NCBI GenBank assembly: GCA_037893245.1
Contig: JBAIAA010000784.1
Coordinates: forward strand, 744,001-808,000
Reading direction: 5' to 3'
Source of the DNA: Crossaster papposus
Lineage: Eukaryota > Echinodermata > Asteroidea > Velatida > Solasteridae
DNA: 64,000 nucleotides
Shown: one piece after another, positions 49,290 through 63,262 of the stretch
Layout: every line of letters begins with the position of its first letter
Position numbering within the stretch: the stretch's first letter is position 1
Notes under the pieces: model-generated
Database searches by the model: none
Seen by the model: only the letters and a program-made list of their open reading frames with translations
What the model was told of the DNA's origin: nothing
Position numbers and translations under genes: made by a program

Positions 49290-51701
49290 GGCATGGTGGC
49301 GCAGTGGAAGCTTGTTGGGCCTATAACCCAGAGTGCCGAGGATCAAAACCTCGTTCTGCTGCTAATAAGTTTTTGGTATGACTTGAAGTACTCGACTCTG
49401 AGTGACAAAGTAGACCCTTTCTTGGTCAATAACCGAGAGTTCGGATGATCACAACCTCGGTCTGCTCAGGATAATTTTGTATTTGATAGGGATTTCATTT
49501 TCATTACAAATAGTTACGCAGAGTAGTGCAGTGGGATCGTGATGGGCCCATAACCCAGAGGCCCGAGGACCGAAACCTCGCTCTGCTAAAGAGGTATTTT
49601 TGCTTCACTGTTATTCAAATTTAATAATTATTTTAGAATGTTTTTAGAATGTCTGCTTTTATTTTGTTTGTTGTTTTTCTAAATTTACATGAGGCATGGT
49701 GGCGCAGTGGAAGCTTGCTGGGCCTATAACCCAGAGTGCCGAGGATCAAAACCTCGTTCTGCTGCTAATAAGTTGTTGGTATGACTTGAAGTACTCGACT
49801 CAGAGTGACAAAGTAGACCCTTTCTTGGTCAGTAACCGAGAGTTCGGATGATCACAACCTCGGTCTGCTCAGGATAATTTTGTATTTGATAGGGATTTCA
49901 TTTTCATTAAAAATAGTTACGCAGAGTAGTGCAGCGGGAGCGTGATGGGCCCATAGCCCAGAGGTCCGAGGACCAAAACCTCACTTTGCTAACTAGGTAT
50001 TTTTGCTTCACTGCTATTCACATTTAATAAATATTGTAGAATGTTTTTAGAATGTCTGCTTTCATTTTGTTTGCATTTTCTAAATTTACATGAGGCATAG
50101 TGGCGCAGTTGAAGCGTGCTGGGCCCATAACCCAGAGGTCCGAGGATCGAAACCTCGCTCTGCTAACAAGTTTTTGGTATGACATGAGGTACTCGACTCA
50201 GAGTGACAAAGTAGACACTTTCTTGGTCAGTACCCGAGAGTTTGGTTGACCACAACCTCGGTCTGCTCAGGATAATTATTTCCTTGAAAGTGATTTCATT
50301 TTCATTACAAATAGTTACGCAGAGTGGTGCAGTGGGATTGTGATGGGCCCATAACCCAGAGGCCCGAGGACCGAAACCTCGCTCTGCTAAAGCTAAAGAG
50401 GTATTTTTGCTTCACTGTTATTCAAATATAATAATTATTTTAGAATGTTTTTAGAATGTCTGCTTTTATTTTGTTTGTTGTTTTTCTAAATTTACATGAG
50501 GCATGGTGGCGCAGTGGAAGCTTGCTGGGCCTATAACCCAGAGTGCCGAGGATCAAAACCTCGTTCTGCTGCTAATAAGTTTTTGGTATGACTTGAAGTA
50601 CTCGACTCAGAGTGACAAAGTAGACCCTTTCTTGGTCAGTAACCGAGAGTTCGGATGATCACAACCTCGGTCTGCTCAGGATAATTTTGTATTTGATAGG
50701 GATTTCATTTTCATTACAAATAGTTACGCAGAGTAGTGCAGTGGGATCGTGATGGGCCCATAACCCAGAGGCCCGAGGACCGAAACCTCGCTCTGCTAAA
50801 GAGGTATTTTTGCTTCACTGTTATTCAAATTTAATAATTATTTTAGAATGTTTTTAGAATGTCTGCTTTTATTTTGTTTGTTGTTGTTCTAAATTTACAT
50901 GAGGCATGGTGGCGCAGTGGAAGCTTGCTGGGCCTATAACCCAGAGTGCCGAGGATCAAAACCTCGTTCTGCTGCTAATAAGTTTTTGGTATGACTTGAA
51001 GTACTCGACTCAGAGTGACAAAGTAGACCCTTTCTTGGTCAGTAACCGAGAGTTCGGATGATCACAACCTCGGTCTGCTCAGGATAATTTTGTATTTGAT
51101 AGGGATTTCATTTTCGTTAAAAATAGTTACGCAGAGTAGTGCAGCGGGAGCGTGATGGGCCCATAGCCCAGAGGTCCGAGGACCAAAACCTCGCTTTGCT
51201 AACGGTATTTTTGCTTCACTGCTATTCACATTTAATAAATATTGTAGAATGTTTTTAGAATGTCTGCTTTCATTTTGTTTGCATTTTCTAAATTTACATG
51301 AGGCATAGTGGCGCAGTTGAAGCGTGCTGGGCCCATAACCCAGAGGTCCGAGGATCAAAACCTCGCTCTGCTAACAAGTTTTTGGTATGACATGAGGTAC
51401 TCGACTCGGAGTGACAAAGTAGACACTTTCTTGGTCAGTACCCGAGAGTTTGGTTGACCACAACCTCGGTCTGCTCAGGATAATTATTTCCTTGAAAGTG
51501 ATTTCATTTTCATTACAAATAGTTACGCAGAGTGGTGCAGTGGGATTGTGATGGGCCCATAACCCAAAGGCCCGAGGACCGAAACCTCGCTCTGCTAAAG
51601 AGGTATTTTTGCTTCACTGTTATTCAAATTTAATAATTATTTTAGAATGTTTTTAGAATGTCTGCTTTTATTTTGTTTGTTGTTTTTCTAAATTTACATG
51701 A
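49290..51701 (+). repeat. Half-unit-rich higher-order repeat, copy 2 (2,412 bp)
   Basis: A starts are 49290, 49693, 50500, 50903, then 51702, so spacing is 403, 807, 403, 799. It shares with copy 1 the GCTTGTTGGG variant in A (49311; next seen at 51723), AACCTCACTTTG in C, the CTAAAGCTAAAG duplication, TGTTGTTCTAAA before A (50886, as 48070) and CATTTTCGTTAAAA (51109, as 48697). Confidence 0.87.
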
Positions 51702-54700
51702 GGCATGGTGGCGCAGTGGAAGCTTGTTGGGCCTATAACCCAGAGTGCCGAGGATCAAAACCTCGTTCTGCTGCTAATAAGTTTTTGGTATGACTTGAAG
51801 TACTCGACTCTGAGTGACAAAGTAGACCCTTTCTTGGTCAGTAACCGAGAGTTCGGATGATCACAACCTCGGTCTGCTCAGGATAATTTTGTATTTGATA
51901 GGGATTTCATTTTCATTAAAAATAGTTACGCAGAGTAGTGCAGCGGGAGCGTGATGGGCCCATAGCCCAGAGGTCCGAGGACCAAAACCTCGCTTTGCTA
52001 ACTAGGTATTTTTGCTTCACTGCTATTCACATTTAATAAATATTGTAGAATGTTTTTAGAATGTCTGCTTTCATTTTGTTTGCATTTTCTAAATTTACAT
52101 GTGGCATAGTGGCGCAGTTGAAGCGTGCTGGGCCCATAACCCAGAGGTCCTTGGATCGAAACCTCGCTCTGCTAACAAGTTTTTGGTATGACATGAGGTA
52201 ATCGACTCGGAGTGACAAAGTAGACACTTTCTTGGTCAGTACCCGAGAGTTTGTTTGACCACAACCTCGGTCTGCTCAGAATAAATATTTCCTTGAAAGT
52301 GATTTCATTTTCATTACAAATAGTTACACAGAGTGGTGCAGTGGGATCGTGATGGGCCCATAACCCAGAGGCCCGAGGACCGAAACCTCGCTCTGCTAAA
52401 GAGGTATTTTTGCTTCACTGTTATTCAAATTTAATAATTATTTTAGAATGTTTTTAGAATGTCTGCTTTTATTTTGTTTGTTGTTTTTCTAAATTTACAT
52501 GAGGCATGGTGGCGCAGTGGAAGCTTGCTGGGCCTATAACCCAGAGTGCCGAGGATCAAAACCTCGTTCTGCTGCTAATAAGTTTTTGGTATGACTTGAA
52601 GTACTCGACTCAGAGTGACAAAGTAGACCCTTTCTTGGTCAGTAACCGAGAGTTCGGATGATCACAACCTCGGTCTGCTCAGGATAATTTTGTATTTGAT
52701 AGGGATTTCATTTTCATTAAAAATAGTTACGCAGAGTAGTGCAGCGGGAGCGTGATGGGCCCATAGCCCAGAGGTCCGAGGACCAAAACCTCGCTTTGCT
52801 AACTAGGTATTTTTGCTTCACTGCTATTCACATTTAATAAATATTGTAGAATGTTTTTAGAATGTCTGCTTTCATTTTGTTTGCATTTTCTAAATTTACA
52901 TGAGGCATAGTGGCGCAGTTGAAGCGTGCTGGGCCCATAACCCAGAGGTCCGAGGATCGAAACCTCGCTCTGCTAACAAGTTTTTGGTATGACATGAGGT
53001 ACTCGACTCGGAGTGACAAAGTAGACACTTTCTTGGTCAGTACCCGAGAGTTTGTTTGACCACAACCTCGGTCTGCTCAGGATAAATATTTCCTTGAAAG
53101 TGATTTCATTTTCATTACAAATAGTTACACAGAGTGGTGCAGTGGGATCGTGATGGGCCCATAACCCAGAGGCCCGAGGACCGAAACCTCGCTCTGCTAA
53201 AGAGGTATTTTTGCTTCACTGTTATTCAAATTTAATAATTATTTTAGAATGTTTTTAGAATGTCTGCTTTTATTTTGTTTGTTGTTTTTCTAAATTTACA
53301 TGAGGCATGGTGGCGCAGTGGAAGCTTGCTGGGCCTATAACCCAGAGTGCCGAGGATCAAAACCTCGTTCTGCTGCTAATAAGTTTTTGGTATGACTTGA
53401 AGTACTCGATTCAGAGTGACAAAGTAGACCCTTTCTTGGTCAGTAACCGAGAGTTCGGATGATCACAACCTCGGTCTGCTCAGGATAATTTTGTATTTGA
53501 TAGGGATTTCATTTTAATTAAAAATAGTTACGCAGAGTAGTGCAGCGGGAGCGTGATGGGCCCATAGCCCAGAGGTCCGAGGACCCAAACCTCGCTTTGC
53601 TAACTAGGTATTTTTGCTTCACTGCTATTCACATTTAATAAATATTGTAGAATGTTTTTAGAATGTCTGCTTTCATTTTGTTTGCATTTTCTAAATTTAC
53701 ATGAGGCATAGTGGCGCAGTTGAAGCGTGCTGGGCCCATAACCCAGAGGTCCGAGGATCAAAACCTCGCTCTGCTAACAAGTTTTTGGTATGACATGAGG
53801 TACTCGACTCGGAGTGACAAAGTAGACACTTTCTTGGTCAGTACCCGAGAGATTGGTTGACCACAACCTCGGTCTGCTCAGGATAATTATTTCCTTGAAA
53901 GTGATTTCATTTTCATTACAAATAGTTACGCAGAGTGGTGCAGTGGGATCGTGATGGGCCCATATCCCAGAGGCCCGAGGACCGAAACCTCGCTCTGCTA
54001 AAGAGGTATTTTTGCTTCACTGTTATTTAAATTTAATAATTATTTTAGAATGTTTTTAGAATGTCTGCTTTTATTTTGTTTGTTGTTTTTCTAAATTTAC
54101 ATGAGGCATGGTGGCGCAGTGGAAGCTTGCTGGGCCTATAACCCAGAGTGCCGAGGATCAAAACCTCGTTCTGCTGCTAATAAGTTTTTGGTAGGACTTG
54201 AAGTACTCGACTCAGAGTGACAAAGTAGACCCTTTTCTTGGTCAGTAACCGAGAGTTCGGATGATCACAACCTCGGTCTGCTCAGGATAATTTTGTATTT
54301 GATAGGGATTTCATTTTCATTAAAAATAGTTACGCAGAGTAGTGCAGCGGGAGCGTGATGGGCCCATAGCCCAGAGGTCCGAGGACCAAAACCTCGCTTT
54401 GCTAACTAGGTATTTTTGCTTCACTGCTATTCACATTTAATAAATATTGTAGAATGTTTTTAGAATGTCTGCTTTCATTTTGTTTGCATTTTCTAAATTT
54501 ACATGCGGCATAGTGGCGCAGTTGAAGCGTGCTGGGCCCATAACCCAGAGGTCCGAGGATCGAAACCTCGCTCTGCTAACAAGTTTTTGGTATGACATGA
54601 GGTACTCGACTCTGAGTGACAAAGTAGACACTTTCTTGGTCAGTACCCGAGAGTTTGGTTGACCACAACCTCGGTCTGCTCAGGATAATTATTTCCTTGA

Positions 54701-57700
54701 AAGTGATTTCATTTTCATTACAAATAGTTACGCAGAGTGGTGCAGTGGGATCGTGATGGGCCCATAACCCAGAGGCCCGAGGACCGAAACCTCGCTCTGC
54801 TAAAGAGGTATTTTTGCTTCACTGTTATTCAAATTTAATAATTATTTTAGAATGTTTTTAGAATGTCTGCTTTTATTTTGTTTGTTGTTTTTCTAAATTT
54901 ACATGAGGCATGGTGGCGCAGTGGAAGCTTGCTGGGCCTATAACCCAGCGTGCCGAGGATCAAAACCTCGTTCTGCTGCTAATAAGTTTTTGGTATGACT
55001 TGAAGTACTCGACTCAGAGTGACAAAGTAGACCCTTTCTTGGTCAGTAACCGAGAGTTCGGATGATCACGACCTCGGTCTGCTCAGGATAATTTTGTATT
55101 TGATAGGGATTTCATTTTCATTAAAAATAGTTACGCAGAGTAGTGCAGCGGGAGCGTGATGGGCCCATAGCCCAGAGGTCCGAGGACCAAAACCTCGCTT
55201 TGCTAACTAGGTATTTTTGCTTCACTGCTATTCACATTTAATAAATATTGTAGAATGTTTTTAGAATGTCTGCTTTCATTTTGTTTGCATTTTCTAAATT
55301 TACATGAGGCATAGTGGCGCAGTTGAAGCGTGCTGGGCCTATAGCCCAGAGGTCTGAGGACCAAAACCTCGCTTTGCTAACTAGGTATTTTTGCTTCACT
55401 GCTATTCACATTTAATAAATATTGTAGAATGTTTTTAGAATGTCTGCTTTCATTTTGTTTGCATTTTCTAAATTTACATGAGGCATAGTGGCGCAGTTGA
55501 AGCGTGCTGGGCCCATAACCCAGAGGTCCGAGGATCGAAACCTCGCTCTGCTAACAAGTTTTTGGTATGACATGAGGTACTCGACTCGGAGTGACAAAGT
55601 AGACACTTTCTTGGTCAGTACCCGAGAGTTTGGTTGACCACAACCTCGGTCTGCTCAGGATAATTATTTCCTTGAAAGTGATTTCATTTTCATTACAAAT
55701 AGTTACGCAGAGTGGTGCAGTGGGATCGTGATGGGCCCATAACCCAGAGGCCCGAGGACCGAAACCTCGCTCTGCTAAAGAGGTATTTTTGCTTCACTGT
55801 TATTCAAATTTAATAATTATTTTAGAATGTTTTTAGAATGTCTGCTTTTATTTTGTTTGTTGTTTTTCTAAATTTACATGAGGCATGGTGGCGCAGTGGA
55901 AGCTTGCTGGGCCTATAACCCAGCGTGCCGAGGATCAAAACCTCGTTCTGCTGCTAATAAGTTTTTGGTATGACTTGAAGTACTCGACTCAGAGTGACAA
56001 AGTAGACCCTTTCTTGGTCAGTAACCGAGAGTTCGGATGATCACAACCTCGGTCTGCTCAGGATAATTTTGTATTTGATAGGGATTTCATTTTCATTAAA
56101 AATAGTTACGCAGAGTAGTGCAGCGGGAGCGTGATGGGCCTATAGCCCAGAGGTCCGATGACCAAAACCTCGCTTTGCTAACTAGGTATTTTTGCTTCAC
56201 TGCTATTCACATTTAATAAATATTGTAGAATGTTTTTAGAATGTCTGCTTTCATTTTGTTTGCATTTTCAGAATTTACATGAGGCATAGTGGCGCAGTTG
56301 AAGCGTGCTGGGCCCATAACCCAGAGGTCCGAGGATCGAAACCTCGCTCTGCTAACAAGTTTTTGGTATGACATGAGGTACTCGACTCGGAGTGACAAAG
56401 TAGACACTTTCTTGGTCAGTACCCGAGAGTTTGGTTGACCACAACCTCGGTCTGCTCAGGATAATTATTTCCTTGAAAGTGATTTCATTTTCATTACAAA
56501 TAGTTACGCAGAGTGGTGCAGTGGGATCGTGATGGGCCCATAACCCAGAGGCCCGAGGACCGAAACCTCGCTCTGCTAAAGAGGTATTTTTGCTTCACTG
56601 TAATTCAAATTTAATAATTATTTTAGAATGTTTTTATAATGTCTGCTTTTATTTTGTTTGTTGTTTTTCTAAATTTACATGAGGCATGGTGGCGCAGTGG
56701 AAGCTTGCTGGGCCTATAACCCAGAGTGCCGAGGATCAAAACCTCGTTCTGCTGCTAATAAGTTTTTGGTATGACTTGAAGTACTCGACTCAGAGTGACA
56801 AAGTAGACCCTTTCTTGGTCAGTAACCGAGAGTTCGGATGATCACAACCTCGGTCTGCTCAGGATAATTTTGTATTTGATAGGGATTTCATTTTCATTAA
56901 AAAAATAGTTACGCAGAGTAGTGCAGCGGGAGCGTGATGGGCCCATAGCCCAGAGGTCCGAGGGCCAAAACCTCGCTTTGCTAACTAGGTATTTTTGCTT
57001 CACTGCTATTCACATTTAATAAATATTGTAGAATGTTTTTAGAATGTCTGCTTTCATTTTGTTTGCATTTTCTAAATTTACATGAGGCATAGTGGCGCAG
57101 TTGAAGCGTGCTGGGCCCATAACCCAGAGGTCCGAGGATCGAAACCTCGCTCTGCTAACAAGTTTTTGGTATGACATGAGGTACTCGACTCGGAGTGACA
57201 AAGTAGACACTTTCTTGGTCAGTACCCGAGAGTTTGGTTGACCACAACCTCGGTCTGCTCAGGATAATTATTTCCTTGAAAGTGATTTCATTTTCATTAC
57301 AAATAGTTACGCAGAGTGGTGCAGTGGGATCGTGATGGGCCCATAACCCAGAGACCCGAGGACCGAAACCTCGCTCTGCTAAAGAGGTATTTTTGCTTCA
57401 CTGTTATTCAAATTTAATAATTATTTTAGAATGTTTTTAGAATGTCTGCTTTTATTTTGTTTGTTGTTTTTCTAAATTTACATGAGGCATGGTGGCGCAG
57501 TGGAAGCTTGCTGGGCCTATAACCCAGAGTGCCGAGGATCAAAACCTCGTTCTGCTGCTAATAAGTTTTTGGTATGACTTGAAGTACTCGACTCAGAGTG
57601 ACAAAGTAGACCCTTTCTTGGTCAGTAACCGAGAGTTCGGATGATCACAACCTCGGTCTGCTCAGGATAATTTTGTATTTGATAGGGATTTCATTTTCAT

Positions 57701-60700
57701 TAAAAATAGTTACGCAGAGTATTGCAGCGGGAGCGTGATGGGCCCATAGCCCAGAGGTCCGAGGGCCAAAACCTCGCTTTGCTAACTAGGTATTTTTGCT
57801 TCACTGCTATTCACATTTAATAAATATTGTAGAATGTTTTTAGAATGTCTGCTTTCATTTTGTTTGCATTTTCTAAATTTACATGAGGCATAGTGGCGCA
57901 GTTGAAGCGTGCTGGGCCCATAACCCAGAGTTCCGAGGATCGAAACCTCGCTCTGCTAACAAGTTTTTGGTATGACATGAGGTACTCGACTCGGAGTGAC
58001 AAAGTAGACACTTTCTTGGTCAGTACCCGAGAGTTTGGTTGACCACAACCTCGGTCTGCTCAGGATAATTATTTCCTTGAAAGTGATTTCATTTTCATTA
58101 CAAATAGTTACGCAGAGTGGTGCAGTGGGATCGTGATGGGCCCATAACCCAGAGGCCCGAGGACCGAAACCTCGCTCTGCTAAAGAGGTATTTTTGCTTC
58201 ACTGTTATTCAAATTTAATAATTATTTTAGAATGTTTTTAGAATGTCTGCTTTTATTTTGTTTGTTGTTTTTCTAAATTTACATGAGGCATGGTGGCGCA
58301 GTGGAAGCTTGCTGGGCCTATAACCCAGAGTGCCGAGGATCAAAACCTCGTTCTGCTGCTAATAAGTTTTTGGTATGACTTGAAGTACTCGACTCAGAGT
58401 GACAAAGTAGACCCTTTCTTGGTCAGTAACCGAGAGTTCGGATGATCACAACCTCGGTCTGCTCAGGATAATTTTGTATTTGATAGGGATTTCATTTTCA
58501 TTAAAAATAGTTACGCAGAGTAGTGCAGCGGGAGCGTGATGGGCCCATAGCCCAGAGGTCCGAGGACCAAAACCTCGCTTTGCTAACTAGGTATTTTTGC
58601 TTCACTGCTATTCACATTTAATAAATATTGTAGAATGTTTTTAGAATGTCTGCTTTCATTTTGTTTGCATTTTCTAAATTTACATGAGGCATAGTGGCGC
58701 AGTTGAAGCGTGCTGGGCCCATAACCCAGAGTTCCGAGGATCGAAACCTCGCTCTGCTAACAAGTTTTTGGTATGACATGAGGTACTCGACTCGGAGTGA
58801 CAAAGTAGACACTTTCTTGGTCAGTACCCGAGAGTTTGGTTGACCACAACCTCGGTCTGCTCAGGATAATTATTTCCTTGAAAGTGATTTCATTTTCATT
58901 ACAAATAGTTACGCAGAGTGGTGCAGTGGGATCGTGATGGGCCCATAACCCAGAGGCCCGAGGACCGAAACCTCGCTCTGCTAAAGAGGTATTTTTGCTT
59001 CACTGTTATTCAAATTTAATAATTATTTTAGAATGTTTTTAGAATGTCTGCTTTTATTTTGTTTGTTGTTTTTCTAAATTTACATGAGGCATGGTGGCGC
59101 AGTGGAAGCTTGCTGGGCCTATAACCCAGAGTGCCGAGGATCAAAACCTCGTTCTGCTGCTAATAAGTTTTTGGTATGACTTGAAGTACTCGACTCAGAG
59201 TGACAAAGTAGACCCTTTCTTGGTCAGTAACCGAGAGTTCGGATGATCACAACCTCGGTCTGCTCAGGATAATTTTGTATTTGATAGGGATTTCATTTTC
59301 ATTAAAAATAGTTACGCAGAGTAGTGCAGCGGGAGCGTGATGGGCCCATAGCCCAGAGGTCCGAGGACCAAAACCTCGCTTTGCTAACTAGGTATTTTTG
59401 CTTCACTGCTATTCACATTTAATAAATATTGTAGAATGTTTTTAGAATGTCTGCTTTTATTTTGTTTGCATTTTCTAAATTTACATGAGGCATAGTGGCG
59501 CAGTTGAAGCGTGCTGGGCCCATAACCCAGAGGTCCGAGGATCGAAACCTCGCTCTGCTAACAAGTTTTTGGTATGACATGAGGTACTCGACTCGGAGTG
59601 ACAAAGTGACACTTTCTTGGTCAGTACCCGAGAGTTTGGTTGACCACAACCTCGATCTGCTCAGGATAATTATTTCCTTGAAAGTGATTTCATTTTCATT
59701 ACAAATAGTTACGCAGAGTGGTGCAGTGGGATCGTGATGGGCCCATAACCCAGAGGCCCGAGGACCGAAACCTCGCTCTGCTAAAGAGGTATTTTTGCTT
59801 CACTGTTATTCAAATTTAATAATTATTTTAGAATGTTTTTAGAATGTCTGCTTTTATTTTGTTTGTTGTTTTTCTAAATTTACATGAGGCATGGTGGCGC
59901 AGTGGAAGCTTGCTGGGCCTATAACCCAGAGTGCCGAGGATCAAAACCTCGTTCTGCTGCTAATAAGTTTTTGGTATGACTTGAAGTACTCGACTCAGAG
60001 TGACAAAGTAGACCCTTTCTTGGTCAGTAACCGAGAGTTCGGATGATCACAACCTCAGTCTGCTCAGGATAATTTTGTATTTGATAGGGATTTCATTTTC
60101 ATTAAAAATAGTTACGCAGAGTAGTGCAGCGGGAGCGTGATGGGCCCATAGCCCAGAGGTCCGAGGGCCAAAACCTCGCTTTGCTAACTAGGTATTTTTG
60201 CTTCACTGCTATTCACATTTAATAAATATGGTAGAATGTTTTTAGAATGTCTGCTTTCATTTTGTTTGCATTTTCTAAATTTACATGAGGCATAGTGGCG
60301 CAGTTGAAGCGTGCTGGGCCCATAACCCAGAGTTCCGAGGATCGAAACCTCGCTCTGCTAACAAGTTTTTGGTATGACATGAGGTACTCGACTCGGAGTG
60401 ACAAAGTAGACACTTTCTTGGTCAGTACCCGAGAGTTTGGTTGACCACAACCTCGGTCTGCTCAGGATAATTATTTCCTTGAAAGTGATTTCATTTTCAT
60501 TACAAATAGTTACGCAGAGTGGTGCAGTGGGATCGTGATGGGCCCATAACCCAGAGGCCCGAGGACCGAAACCTCGCTCTGCTAAAGAGGTATTTTTGCT
60601 TCACTGTTATTCAAATTTAATAATTATTTTAGAATGTTTTTAGAATGTCTGCTTTTATTTTGTTTGTTGTTTTTCTAAATTTACATGAGGCATGGTGGCG

Positions 60701-62690
60701 CAGTGGAAGCTTGCTGGGCCTATAACCCAGAGTGCCGAGGATCAAAACCTCGTTCTGCTGCTAATAAGTTTTTGGTATGACTTGAAGTACTCGACTCAGA
60801 GTGACAAAGTAGACCCTTTCTTGGTCAGTAACCGAGAGTTCGGATGATCACAACCTCGGTCTGCTCAGGATAATTTTGTATTTGATAGGGATTTCATTTT
60901 CATTAAAAATAGTTACGCAGAGTAGTGCAGCGGGAGCGTGATGGGCCCATAGCCCAGAGGTCCGAGGACCAAAACCTCGCTTTGCTAACTAGGTATTTTT
61001 GCTTCACTGCTATTCACATTTAATAAATATTGTAGAATATTTTTAGAATGTCTGCTTTCATTTTGTTTGCATTTTCTAAATTTACATGAGGCATAGTGGC
61101 GCAGTTGAAGCGTGCTGGGCCCATAACCCAGAGGTCCGAGGATCGAAACCTCGCTCTGCTAACAAGTTTTTGGTATGACATGAGGTACTCGACTCGGAGT
61201 GACAAAGTGACACTTTCTTGGTCAGTACCCGAGAGTTTGGTTGACCACAACCTCGATCTGCTCAGGATAATTATTTCCTTGAAAGTGATTTCATTTTCAT
61301 TACAAATAGTTACGCAGAGTGGTGCAGTGGGATCGTGATGGGCCCATAACCCAGAGGCCCGAGGACCGAAACCTCGCTCTGCTAAAGAGGTATTTTTGCT
61401 TCACTGTTATTCAAATTTAATAATTATTTTAGAATGTTTTTAGAATGTCTGCTTTTATTTTGTTTGTTGTTTTTCTAAATTTACATGAGGCATGGTGGCG
61501 CAGTGGAAGCTTGCTGGGCCTATAACCCAGAGTGCCGAGGATCAAAACCTCGTTCTGCTGCTAATAAGTTTTTGGTATGACTTGAAGTACTCGACTCAGA
61601 GTGACAAAGTAGACCCTTTCTTGGTCAGTAACCGAGAGTTCGGATGATCACAACCTCGGTCTGCTCAGGATAATTTTGTATTTGATAGGGATTTCATTTT
61701 CATTAAAAATAGTTACGCAGAGTAGTGCAGCGGGAGCGTGATGGGCCCATAGCCCAGAGGTCCGAGGACCAAAACCTCGCTTTGCTAACTAGGTATTTTT
61801 GCTTCACTGCTATTCACATTTAATAAATATTGTAGAATGTTTTTAGAATGTCTGCTTTCATTTTGTTTGCATTTTCTAAATTTACATGAGGCATAGTGGC
61901 GCAGTTGAAGCGTGCTGGGCCCATAACCCAGAGGTCCGAGGATCGAAACCTCGCTCTGCTAACAAGTTTTTGGTATGACATGAGGTACTCGACTCGGAGT
62001 GACAAAGTAGACACTTTCTTGGTCAGTACCCGAGAGTTTGGTTGACCACAACCTCGGTCTGCTCAGGATAATTATTTCCTTGAAAGTGATTTCATTTTCA
62101 TTACAAATAGTTACGCAGAGTGGTGCAGTGGGATCGTGATGGGCCCATAACCCAGAGACCCGAGGACCAAAACCTCGCTCTGCTAAAGAGGTATTTTTGC
62201 TTCACTGTTATTCAAATTTAATAATTATTTTAGAATGTTTTTAGAATGTCTGCTTTTATTTTGTTTGTTGTTTTTCTAAATTTACATGAGGCATGGTGGC
62301 GCAGTGGAAGCTTGCTGGGCCTATAACCCAGAGTGCCGAGGATCAAAACCTCGTTCTGCTGCTAATAAGTTTTTGGTATGACTTGAAGTACTCGACTCAG
62401 AGTGACAAAGTAGACCCTTTCTTGGTCAGTAACCGAGAGTTCGGATGATCACAACCTCGGTCTGCTCAGGATAATTTTGTATTTGATAGGGATTTCATTT
62501 TCATTAAAAATAGTTACGCAGAGTAGTGCAGCGGGAGCGTGATGGGCCCATAGCCCAGAGGTCCGAGGACCAAAACCTCGCTTTGCTAACTAGGTATTTT
62601 TGCTTCACTGCTATTCACATATAATAAATATTGTAGAATGTTTTTAGAATGTCTGCTTTCATTTTGTTTGCATTTTCTAAATTTACATGC
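51702..62690 (+). repeat. Near-regular 801-bp units, weak dimer at the far end
   Basis: B copies from 52103 to 61890 are mostly 801 bp apart. Small length changes are explained by CCCTTTTCTTGG (+1, 54234), ATTAAAAAAATAG (+2, about 56899) and AAAGTGACAC (-1, 59605 and 61206). The last change together with CTCGATCTG recurs at 1,601 bp (B 59489 and 61090), a local dimer. GTTTGTTTGACC occurs after B at 52103 and 52904 only. CCAGCGTGCC in A occurs at about 54946 and 55920. Confidence 0.75.
55308..55379 (+). pseudogene. B/C chimeric cassette in a 174-bp insertion
   Basis: Begins as B (GGCATAGTGGCGCAGTTGAAG) and ends as C (CCTATAG loop, GTCTGAGGACC, CAAAACC, CTTTGCTAACTAGG). It is followed by a second C-to-B spacer and a normal B at 55482. 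The insertion equals the C-to-B distance, so this looks like unequal exchange between B of one repeat and C of another. Confidence 0.88.
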
Positions 62691-63262
62691 GGCATAGTGG
62701 CGCAGTTGAAGCATGCTGGGCCCATAACCCAGAGGTCCGAGGATCGAAACCTCGCTCTGCTAACAAGTTTTTGGTATGACATGAGGTACTCGACTCGGAG
62801 TGACAAAGTAGACACTTTCTTGGTCAGTACCCGAGAGTTTGGTTGACCACAACCTCGGTCTGCTCAGGATAATTATTTCCTTGAAAGTGATTTCATTTTC
62901 ATTACAAAAAGTTACGCAGCGTGGTGCAGTGGGATCGTGATGGGCCCATAACCCAGAGGTCCGAGGACCAAAACCTCGCTTTGCTAACTAGGTATTTTTG
63001 CCTCACTGCTATTCACATATAATAAATATTGTAGAATGTTTTTAGAATGTCTGCTTTCATTTTGTTTGCATTTTCTAAATTTACATGCGGCATAGTGGCG
63101 CAGTTGAAGCATGCTGGGCCCATAACCCAGAGGTCCGAGGACCAAAACCTCGCTTTGCTAACTAGGTATTTTTGCCTCACTGCTATTCACATTTAATAAA
63201 TATTGTAGAATGTTTTTAGAATGTCTGCTTTCATTTTGTTTGCATTTTCTAAATTTACATGC
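62691..63262 (+). repeat. Rearranged stretch with two chimeric cassettes
   Basis: Order: B (62691), B' (about 62794), a D/C chimera (62915-62986), a B/C chimera (63089-63160), then a normal B at 63263. The D/C chimera starts GCAGCGTGGTGCAG and ends with AGGTCCGAGGACC and CTTTGCT as in C. TTTGCCTCACTG and ACATGCGGCATAG mark the copied spacers. The unit that would carry A and A' between these two B copies is absent. Confidence 0.85.
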
